Shown here one piece after another: positions 50,918 through 61,500 of a stretch of DNA of 64,000 nucleotides. The stretch is from positions 6,804,001 to 6,868,000 of the forward strand of contig NC_132976.1 in the NCBI RefSeq assembly GCF_047496725.1. The letters are read 5' to 3'. The DNA comes from Anoplolepis gracilipes. Taxonomy: Eukaryota; Arthropoda; Insecta; Hymenoptera; Formicidae. A program made the translations under genes and the position numbers. How positions within the stretch are numbered: position 1 is the first letter of the stretch; every line of letters begins with the position of its first letter. Under the pieces are notes generated by a model, which worked only from the letters and a program-made list of their open reading frames with translations, made no database searches and was not told where the DNA came from.

Positions 50918-50950
<33 letters not shown>
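50918..50950. repeat. T33 homopolymer run
   Basis: Thirty-three uninterrupted T. It could be the poly-A tail of a minus-strand retrosequence, but no flanking target-site duplication or parent transcript was recognised. Poly-F in the overlapping open frames comes from this run. Confidence 0.9.
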
Positions 50951-50952
<2 letters not shown>

Positions 50953-52081
50953 CAACGCGTAGACACTCCGCGTATATACTTTTACCCTGCAGACTGTGTC
51001 GGTCTCGATTTCGTTCTCGTCTCATGCGGCAGAGCTTATCTAGAGTCGGTGTTGGTTGACACTGCGTTAGTATTGCTGCACGGCCGCGTTATACGTGCTC
51101 TTTCGTTACTACGGCTCAGTTCGCTCGCGCCTTGCCAGCGTGCGCGTAGGTTTCTCTCGGCGCGTTGTGCTCACCGCGCCATGCTTCCCTGACATTTTCC
51201 TCTCCGACGAACCGGAGCACCTAAACCGACCAAGAACTACCGATTACAGCCGTCTACGAAATATCGTCAATGCTCCAATCGCCGCGAAAATGTGAGGAAC
51301 ATTTCGACGGAATCGCTCTTACTATGGGAAAACTCACTGGATCTCGAGGACTGCCTGCAATTTCGGGGACGATAAACGTAAAGAATGCAAAGTGATAACG
51401 CGAATGAGAAGTGCTCTCTCCCTGACGTCTTCGTTTGCGTAGGATACAAAGCGAGCGCGAGACGTGACGTTTGACGTAAAGTGTGCGTATGTGTGTGTGT
51501 GTGTTAGTGTGAGTGAGTGTGCGTGTATGTGTGTGTGTGTGTGTGTACATATGGAAATCAATTTTGATTAATGATTTCCATTCATATATTTCCATTTGAT
51601 TGGATTTACGTTGATTGAAAGCTACGTCGGTAGGAGATATCGAGGTGAAGCGAAGAAAGGCGATGTTGCAGGATGCAATTTATGATCACGAGAAATACAC
51701 CTGTATGCAGTGAAATATCGATATTCTCTCTTATGCGTCGCGATATAATAAAAAGTATCAAAAGTCACGGTGAGAAGCTTAGAGGAGGAAAAATCTTAAT
51801 GGAGCTGGCTCTCGCATCAATGATGCATCGCTCCAAAATACATTCTTTCAAAAGTTTTCACAAGGCAGATGATAAGCTAAGACGCGGAATATGATCATCA
51901 ATCAAGCAAGTCGTTCATCCTTAACACGTCTCGGCTATAAGTTATAATTAGACTCTCAGCTCGAGGTTAAGCTGCGTGTACTGGAAGGAAAGCGTTAAAA
52001 CAGAGAAACCTGTCTGGTCGTATAGCCACGATAGTGAAAGTTAACCAAAAGTAAATCAGCTGTGATAAGATACATAATTGA

Positions 52082-52114
<33 letters not shown>

Positions 52115-52431
52115 AATAAATATACCGAATAACAACAACGATAATACGTGTAGCATATATATATATATATATGTATCTATACATACATCTATTTAAACAA
52201 AGGCATTTGCGTGAAATTTGTTTAAGAAACGAACAAATAGAAGAAGAAAGAGAATCAGTTGGAAAAGAGAAGAAAATAGAGAAAGGTGATGAAAACTTTG
52301 CGTTGAGCATAAAAAATAATACAATTTCGATTCTCACGAGAGAAGAAACGTGTACCGTTAAAGCCAAGTGCCAGCAGTGAAAATTCGACAAAGTTAGATA
52401 GAGCGAAAAAGAACGAATAATTTGGACGAAA
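50951..52431 (+). promoter_or_regulatory. Region upstream of the alternative first exon: candidate promoter and 5' UTR
   Basis: A CpG-rich islet occupies about 50990-51300 and includes a TCAGT initiator-like site at about 51117-51121. Then come a GT microsatellite (51481-51546), a 10-bp inverted repeat ATGGAAATCA...TGATTTCCAT (51551-51581), two TA tracts (52085-52111 and about 52156-52172), and a purine-rich leader with another TCAGT at 52255-52259. Several short upstream frames exist, including 52171-52380. An in-frame TAG at 52399 closes the frame before the ATG at 52432. The transcription start cannot be fixed from sequence. Confidence 0.3.
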
Positions 52432-52623
52432 ATGGAGTTAGTGAAAAGCGGCACTATCGAGATGCTGTCTCGTCGAAGTGTGGCGATAAAGGATTACAGT
52501 GTCGAGAACGGCGACGAAGACGAGGAACGGTGCGACGAGAGCGATCGGACGTCCCTCAAGATCGACCTCTCGATGGCGGAGCAATTCTACTACGAAGTTA
52601 TCTCGTCGTTCGAACAGGAGGAG
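52432..52623 (+). CDS. Dys: Probable alternative first coding exon of a short dystrophin isoform
   Basis: The ATG at 52432 lies in a good insect start context (CGAAAATGG) and is the first Met after an in-frame stop at 52399. The frame encodes 64 residues: a short N-terminal part (MELVKSGTIEMLSRR), a highly acidic centre at residues 25-38 (including ENGDEDEERCDESD), and an amphipathic end, AEQFYYEVISSFEQEE. Codons become G/C-ending and coding-like. The exon ends at the donor GAG|GTATAT in phase 0, the same phase as the common dystrophin exon ending at 26572, so both could join the same downstream exon. Dystrophin genes of flies and vertebrates have internal promoters with unique first exons around this part of the rod (Drosophila Dp117, vertebrate Dp116 and Dp71). 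I do not recognise the peptide itself, so the assignment rests on position, phase and gene context. A nested unrelated gene is the alternative. Confidence 0.55.
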
Positions 52624-53114
52624 GTATATAGATAGTTCGTCACACCTCTATTAATTTATTACACTTCCCGCTCGCCGATCTCTCGATTTTAACCAGGCTA
52701 ATTTGATCTACAAGGGAATAATCAATAGCGGGAATTTTCTAAAAAATAATTTGAAAAACCGCTAAGAGATATTTTTATTTCATACTTAAAAATCAGGAAT
52801 GAATCGAGAGACACGGAATTAATTTTGTTTTTCTCAATTTGAAGTAGCAACAATAGAATTTTTCTAGTTACGTTATTAAAATAGAAACTGCAAAATAAAA
52901 GAAAAATAGAAATGAATATTAAAATTATAGAGATATTTTTGAAAAATGTATCGAGCAAAAAAGTTTAAAGTTGATAGTTATAATAATATTAATAACAGTA
53001 AAATAATTTTATAAGATGTTTCTCTATGAATCTTGACGCATTTAAAATCTCTGAAACTTTAAAATATCTACTGCAAAAAATAACGAGTTCTAAAACGAAT
53101 GAATAAAACGACAG

Positions 53115-53191
53115 CACGTGCTTCAGCACCTCCCACTCACTCAATTTGTCATTGACCGCGATCAATGACGTCGCAACGTCAGGTGCACGTG
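53115..53191. promoter_or_regulatory. Cluster of E-boxes, a CRE-like site and an inverted repeat
   Basis: CACGTG E-boxes occur at 53115-53120 and 53186-53191. Between them TCATTGA (53149-53155) and TCAATGA (53162-53168) are perfect inverted arms, overlapping TGACGTC (53166-53172). The cluster lies about 500 bp downstream of the alternative first exon, where a first-intron enhancer would be plausible. Confidence 0.3.
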
Positions 53192-56100
53192 TGCAGAAGC
53201 AAATTGCATAGCTTTAATCTTTCCTCTCGTTCCCGTCGACGTTTTAACAGTTTACGAGTGCAATGCCTCTCCTTACGGTGTATAACTGTGATAAGCTCAG
53301 ACGAACCGGAGGGTTTTTGGCAACGTTACAAAACACCGTTTATTTTAGCTCGAGTTGGTACTTTATGCATATTTGTATGCGCCCAGACTGTCTCGGCTGT
53401 AAAATAACTCGAAGTAGCCGCGTCACCGTGATAATTACGTTTTAATTGAAAACTTTGCGTACTTCAGAGATATTATTTTCACAATGCGCCATATTGTTGT
53501 TGCTAAACATATCACGCTAACTATCATGGATGGATATTTATCTATCTGTTCTCCTTTAATATTATAATGCAAATTTAATTCTTTTTTTAAATTGATAATT
53601 TCTAAAACATTTATATGTTCTAAAACTTTATACACAAGCTCTTATGCAAAAAATATACCGATTATATATTTCGAGAAAAAAAAAATTACTCATCTGAAGA
53701 TAAACGCTACTCTTTCACTCAAACAGGCAACGATAGCAACTTATGTTAGCGATTACCAACCGAAACTCTTTCTTTCGTGCACCTGTAATTCCGCAAGTCA
53801 CTACTTCTTGATCAGAATCTGTATCCGGCGGCGTTGTTCGGCCTACGCATTTGCGCGATTCACGAATCGCTCTAGGGATAAGCCAACCTAGATCCCAAGG
53901 CGAACCAGTTGCCCTGATAAAACAACATAATAAATAATGCTAGCCGTAAAACGTGCCGGGAGGATCATCGTCGTCTCAAATGTAAGCGCACATGGCACGC
54001 CCACTAAATTGTCAATCGCGAAACGTCCAGGGTAACCGACCGCGACTGTAAACCATACTCGTTATTCGACCCATTAAATAGTTTATCGTTCCCTCGCGTC
54101 GCCGAATGCCGTCCCCTCCCCCCATCTTTGTGTCATTTAGCCAGTTGCGATTATTGCGAGATGAAATAACGACAGGGAGATTGAAGCGTGATTCAGATTT
54201 TAAATTTAAAAAAATGACTCATTGCCTCACTTCCTCTTCAATTTATTCTGCCAACTTCCCTGATTGCGAAAAATTAATTTCACTTCCGTCGATTTATTAT
54301 GCTTTCTCTCAAGTTCGTTACTTTAATCACATTAATTTTTTAACTTTATTTGATCATCGCTGCTATACAAGTATTTCTGAATATTTATTTTTGCTAATTA
54401 TCTTAACGTTTTATTTCCACTGTTAATAGTTTTATTATTAACAGCTTGGTGTTTAAAATTAAATGTTTAAAATTAAATAAATTAAATAAAATAAATAATG
54501 TAATTTGTTTAGGAAATACGTTAAATTTAAACTGCAATTTGTCAAATAATTTATCTGATTCAGATATCTCAGTTATCTTGAATCAAAGAGAACATTACTG
54601 TATTTCTCATGAACGTAACGGTGCTATCATTTTGCAAATTTAAACATACCGACAATCTTTTCATTTTCGCGATAGTTTTGCGAGAACAAGCATAGAATGT
54701 CCGCGATGATGCCTACCTGGCGTGGAACGTGATGTCGCGAACGAGCCAAGGATTCCTCTCGGCTGTTTTCTAGCGTAAAAAGACAAAAATAAACCCGAAC
54801 AGAAGAGATGCAGGATCGTTCGTCATTCTATCAAAATACCAATACTACGACGCTTTCTATCTTGTTGGTTGGATGTATATTTTTGCATAATTAGTATCAT
54901 GATTTAACGACGCGCCATGGTTGGAGAAACTCCCCACAATGTTGCTCGGGTTCGGTATGGAATGCGCTTACACAGCAAACGTAAACTCCTCCCTCAGGAT
55001 TGAAAGTAGAAGAGGAAGGTACTTGAAAGTCACAATATCGCATTTTGTGTTAACATTTTAAATCTGTTGGAAATAAACCTGCTACCAAAGCATAAAATTT
55101 AAAATTGTCGTTAATAAATGGCGATGAGTGTAGTGTTACTACTATATTATGAAATCTCTGATTTATTTTATCATTTTTTTAACTGTATCATTTTTTATAG
55201 TGCGTAACAATTAATTTCTTTTGTAATTAGTTAATATATAATTATAATATGTAGAGTATACTAAAGTTATTATTGATTGTGAGCTAATTTTTTATAATAT
55301 ATTATACATAAAAATTATATATATATATATATAAAATAAATAATATATATAATAAATTGAATAATTTTTTGTACAAAAAAAAATTGTATAAGTTTTTTTA
55401 TATAAAAATATTTAGCTTTGAAAGTTTTGCAAAATAAAGAGATTTTAATGAAAACAAATGCCAAATTAATCTGATTAAAATATGTAGATAATTATATAAA
55501 ACAAACACGTGATAAAAATCTAAAATATCTTGCAAGTGCATTTTTTTAGACTTTCTGTATTTACGATTAGATACGATAATATCTTTGGAAAAGATAAAGA
55601 ATAATAAATAGCAGATTCTCATGTTTAAAGTATTACCATTATCAAACAATGGGTTAAGATATGCAACGCAGTACAAAGCGCTTGACAGTGAGACGTGCCG
55701 CCGGTAGACCAGGAATGTGTAAGTCGACGCAATCGATCTATCGTCGCCTTCGATAAACATCACGCACTCTTTCACTAGGTACACACAAAGACGATTTGTG
55801 TGTAAGGCGCACCCATTAAACCGAAAAGGATAGGAAAAAGGGTGGAGATGGTATTCGTTAGGTTACATGGAGATCTTTCACGAATGATTACTTGACAAAG
55901 GTCAGATAAGATAGGCAACAAGTTTCTTCTTGTACCAACCAATGTTTGAAAAAATATTATTTTTTGAAATAATTTATAACATATTTCTTATAACATATTT
56001 AAGATTTTATAATTGTATATTATATTTATTAACTATAATATATGTGTTGAAATTACGAATCACAAACTAAATATTTTGATCTCATAAAGGCTATTTGTTG

Positions 56101-57690
56101 AAAATAAGTGAAATTTTTTTTATAAATGAATATCTTCTGTTTTATTCTCTTAAAAATAATATATTTGTTTGACTATTGCTTACATTTTCTTACATGTATC
56201 GTATAAATGTAACGTTACATTTGATGTAGATACGAGCAATATGTATAAAGATTGTATAGATATTTGATATATTTAAAAAAATTATTCGAGCTTACTAATT
56301 TTTTAACATTTGCTTTTTTATAAAATCGTTCATTGTATGAAAGTCTTGTCGTGGTTCGTGAATAAAAACAAATATATGACTAATCTTTTCGAAACGTAAG
56401 ACATTTCCAGAGAGTGTGCACGTGTCATTTGAATGCAATTTATCGTGGGTGATCGTTCAAACATAATTGCCACTGTCGGTCTCTACAATCTTTATTACAT
56501 TACTATTGTACACATTTTTTTATAGATATATGTATAACATATTTCTGACAATATACACGAGCATAATTTTCACATATGTCTAAATTTGGACAAATCTGTT
56601 CTACCTTATTTTTTGTTGCCTTTTACTTTATAACGCGAGCTTCACTCTAACTGTTAAAAAATTCATAATCGTGACTTATGCTCTCTTTCCGGGGAGCGCC
56701 CTGAGATTTATGACGTCGCTAAATTTAGCACGGCTTTCATCCGCCTTCACGGTACAATGGCGAGATCCGAAGGGTATCTATCGAACTCGCGCGCGTTATT
56801 CTTCTCTCGTCTACACGATTACGGATACGGATGCGCAGAATATAACGAGCAGCCAGACTCTCTTCTCTCTTGACAATATCCAATTATTTAACTGCAACGA
56901 CTGCGTGATTTCAAACAGCTCGATGTGCATCTCGTTGACGCATCTTTTTCTCTCTGTCATTATTTTCCTTCTCTTTATTTCTCTCTCTATAAAATAAAAA
57001 TACTACAAAATAGAAATACTACGAAAACAGAACAGTCGACCATTGCTTGGACGAATAAATTATTCATTGTTTATGAACGGGTCAAGCGGAAGAAACGGAC
57101 GTTAGGGAGGGTGAGAAACACAATTACAGAGGAGCCAAGAGCAAGGGAAAATGTCGTGACTTCTCACTTCCGTCGTTAAAACCAAGGCAAGAATGATGAT
57201 TGCGAGACTTTGGTGTCACGAATGACATGAGACTAGAACGGCTACGTTTCTCTCGGGATCGATGAAATTATGTGAGCACCAAAGCAAATTGTTCATACTT
57301 GATGACTACAATTTCTATTTTCATTTGACCAAGTACGATGAGTAAATTATTACTGCTGCGATTTTTACAAAATACGATACAATAATGTTTGCAGCGTAAA
57401 AATGTACATTGTTGATATTTTGAATAAGATATGATTTTATTTCAATAATGATTTCTTATATAATTAAACATATAATCGTGCGTTAGTTTATTCTAATTAG
57501 ATATTTTCAGATTTCTAGATGTGTCTTATGTGACACTTTTGCAATATATTTCTAATATAATAATTATAAGTGCAATTATATTCACTTTATATTAAAACGT
57601 ATATAATTACTAAATATTTATAAAATTACAAAGTTTCTGAATGTGTCTAATATTATATGACGTAAATTCTTCTTAAAATGTAGACGGTGA

Positions 57691-57927
57691 AATTATTTTA
57701 CGTTAGTATATTCAGTAAACGAAATACAAGAGCCGCTGAAGATCGATCGTTCTATGAATAATACGGAAACGAAGAGCATCGTCTCTGATTATATGGATAC
57801 GATGGAGAAGCGTCTCTCGAAGGTAGCACTGGATCGTGAGCTCGAAGACAGACTGCAAATCTGCAAGGGTAATCGCCCGTCGCGAGAGACGAATGTACTC
57901 TTAAATTGCCAAACACTCGTCCAATGA
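57691..57927 (+). CDS. Unassigned short open frame with coding-like codon use
   Basis: A + frame is open from just after a stop at 57688 to TGA at 57925-57927, with the first ATG at 57754 giving 57 residues. Its middle reads MDTMEKRLSKVALDRELEDR, an acidic and basic amphipathic helix. A possible acceptor (TATATTCAG, ending at 57715) and a weak donor (CAAGG|GTAATC, GT at 57869) exist, but that donor would leave phase 1, which does not match the dystrophin phase. It could be an exon of a nested gene, an alternative exon, or chance. I recognise no family. Confidence 0.15.
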   Translation, partial: NYFTLVYSVNEIQEPLKIDRSMNNTETKSIVSDYMDTMEKRLSKVALDRELEDRLQICKGNRPSRETNVLLNCQTLVQ

Positions 57928-58548
57928 GAAATGGAAGCATCGTTGAAGTGTCGTTTAAAGAGAAGGAAGAATTTACCCGGTTTAATCGATTTTCACCAAA
58001 GAATGCGCCCATAAATCACCCGGAACTAATTTTTCTACACGTTACTGTCCGCGCAGTTTGCACAAGTCCGCTCGCCAACAAATGGATGTTACGAAACTGC
58101 GTTTATAACATTTCTATATAAATGTTATAATATACGATCGATTATAACATTGCACATAAATTTACATGCGCTTTTATTTTTATGAGAATTGTGCTGCCGA
58201 TTGCTATAATAATTTTCAAAGCCAGTGTTGGCCATACAAGTACTATGATAAATCTAGAGATGGCTAATTGCGTGCATTTCAAACGAAAAAATATTTTTAA
58301 ATGTGGTAATTTCTAAAAATAATGCACTAAATTATATGCGTTTTTTGGAATGTTTTTAACAATGTTTCTATATAAATAATTTAATTTGTTACTAATTAAA
58401 TTGTGACATTGTTGACAAAGAGCGAAGACGAGAAGCGCAATGATTGCAACCACATTTTACCGATTATGCCGATGTGACCGGCGGGAAATATGTTGCTTAG
58501 CATAAAAAAGTGAGATTAAGACTATGAAGGAGGAAGAAAACGAAGAGT

Positions 58549-58549
58549 G

Positions 58550-58586
<37 letters not shown>
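58549..58586. repeat. GA dinucleotide microsatellite
   Basis: About eighteen GA units. GAGA-type motif; translated as poly-SL in the minus-strand frame at 58522-58950, which is therefore not considered a gene. Confidence 0.9.
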
Positions 58587-58590
<4 letters not shown>

Positions 58591-61500
58591 CGATGCGACA
58601 GGCGACCCTATAAACTTTAAGAGCCTGGCGTTGAGCGTCCTGTTTCTTGGCTTGGATATAAAAGTATGCATCTCCTTTATTACCACGTCGTAATTAATTT
58701 GGATCTTAACGGATGCGAGGTGGAGCGGAGGCCGACAAGGTGTCGTCGAGGAAGCCCGATCAGGTTGCCGGAACGAGTCCGTGTCCCATGAGTCTTCTTG
58801 GCGATTCAGTGCAATTTGTGCTTTTACAGCGCGTCGATAAGACGTTCGTTGCACTCGCTCAGCGTGATAAAGAAAAACCACGAAAGATAAGAGTCGAAAT
58901 ACGGTGGGAAAGTAGTGCGAGGACGAATCTCTCCTAAAGTTTCTTAACATTCGGCCATCTTTCTCGATCCCCTGAGACTCGTATCCGTTTCTTGTATACG
59001 CGATGTTTCAAAAAATTTGAATCAAGCTTAAAAGTTTTTATTTTGCAAGAATATAAATCGATGAGCTTATTTGCAGGATTTCAACGTATTTACTTTAGGA
59101 CGAAGAATTATTACGTAACGATAAAAATATACGAATACATAAAAAAGATTTGATTAGAAAGTATGTAGTTGAAGGTACGAGCCTTATAAAACAATATATC
59201 GTATTATACACAGTATTAAACAGTTGTTTTGCAAAAATAACATCTTTTAGTGTAATTTTTAGTTTTACAAACTTTCAAAGCGCTTAGAGAAAAATTTAAA
59301 GTTAAAAAACAGCTTTATAGTTGAAGTCGTGAAAAATGAGATAGTCAAATTTTACATACATCTGACACAATTAAAAAAGTTAATTAGCCTAAATTATTAT
59401 TTTGTAGAAGAAGCATTATGTAATTATTCGTAACAATATACTTGATTCATACTAAACAAGTAATAAAACTAACACATGTATTTTTTTCTGAACCATAAAA
59501 ATTATATTTAATTTGAAGATAATTTTTTGTAGCAGCTTATATAAAGTTTTGTTAGTTTATACAGACACTCATACATACATATACTTTTTTTTTCCGTAAA
59601 AACTTTATAGATATACATACTCTTTTCTTCTCGAAAGCTCACTTGATTTATTTAAATCTATTTAAAAAAAATTCTAATCTTAAATAAAAGTCATTATTTG
59701 TCTTCATCATATTTATAAAAATTTTGCTAAAAAGAATCTAATTATGAATATTACCAAAAAATTTCTAATTGAAAAAAAAATAAAAATTATATGAGTAATT
59801 CGAAATGGAAAATAATAACCACGACGTGTTTAGCAACATCTCTCGGGCGTGATTATCTAGCTAATTTACCGCAATTGTTAAATGTTAACACATACTAGCT
59901 AACCGTGAATTCTTGTAATTCTGAAACCGGTGTGCTGGAACGACGATAATACATCCGGACGACGGGGACGCAACGACATTGCGTCACGCAAAGTTCATAT
60001 TATGCAAAGTGATAAAGTTGCCGAACTCCGCCGGCGCCGACGCACCGTTATAAGCACCGATCGGCAAACGAGGTGCTGTTTATTATTTCGCGCCGGCTGA
60101 ATTATCGACGCAATTTCGCGCAAAGTGATAAGGCTCGGTACCCAGCGTGTCATCGAGAGAACCAGACGATGGGAGTAACCGATGAAATTATCATTATTTA
60201 TGGCGGTGACGACGCTCGTACGGTCAAACGCACCCGAGACCTATATCGATCGGATTTTTTCGCGGGAGAAGATTTTGCCCGGGTTCGCAGAAGCGAACGT
60301 CGTTCGTCTTTATCGTCGTATTCGCGCGAGATCATGGCGCCTGAATGGCGGTGAAATTGAGAGCGTTTCAATATCCACGGGAGGAAATATCGCGCGGATT
60401 CTCTCTCGTGGCTTGCTTTTGCCCTGAAATATCGCGAATACTTTAACCGTGCGTGCTCTCGCGCGACGAAATATCGACATTGTCATCGTGTCTTATATCG
60501 CACGGTGCATTGACCCTTTGGCGAATGTGAAACGTGGTTGAAAACCTGTTAGGACAACTGTTCTATTCGCGTGCGGGCATATCGACAATCATCGCCTCTA
60601 AAATAGCACGTTTAATTCGCGCACGTGTCAAATCGCCCGTTTCGACTCTGTGAAAAATTTTTGCTACATCGATTTCGAGGATCTCGCAGTTCTCCCGAGT
60701 TACGACGGTATGCCAGGAGGAAAAGCTCCGTGGGAATGACAGTCGCTTCGGCATATATAGGATCGTTCGTAATCCTGACGAGCAGGTTTATCGGATTTGT
60801 GCGATACCTGACGATAAACGATGTGTTCGAGATCCTCGGCTCGAAGACGCATTATTCGTTTCCGATTGCGACGAGATCGCGAAAGTATTACATGTTTGCT
60901 GTAATATAACTTGTACAGGCGTAAGTGTGGGCTTTTTATAGTAATGACGTTTGTAGAAACTTATATAAGAATTGTAATAACGTATCGTGTAACGGTTGTA
61001 ACATGGGCATACAATTGATAAAATATCTTCGTCAACAATACAGATTATTCGCGATAATAAAATATTCATGTATGTAGTTTTATATATATTATACGTATTT
61101 AAAAAAAAAAAGGATTTTAAAAAACGATTATTTCATAAAATAACAAAAATTTCAGCAATGTATATGCACTGATATACTTCTTGTTCTTCCCTGAAACAAT
61201 ACATTGTCTCATTTTTTGCTGTCTAATTAGCGGCCCATCGACATACCATGGCAATGTGTTTTGATTATTATCGAATCGTGCGCAGCCGTTTAATTAACGC
61301 TGGGCTATACAAGGGCGTAGCTTCTTTCTTTAACGAATGTAAATGGTGAGGCAACGGCACATAGCAGCGGACGGAGAGAGTTAGCCAGTGTGTGGAGATT
61401 ATGCAGAGAGACAGCTGTGCTAAGAATCTCAGATTTCAAATGGCCTTTCAACTCGCGTTACACGCGGGTCTCGGTAGTCCGTTTCGTACTACAGGGTCGG

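Noticed and set aside
50918..50950. T33 run taken as the poly-A tail of a minus-strand retrogene
   Set aside because: No coding remnant or target-site duplication was found next to it; a plain homopolymer is simpler.
60073..60427. Overlapping frames in a CpG-rich islet
   Set aside because: Two phases are open at once because of composition; no known motif and no gene signals.
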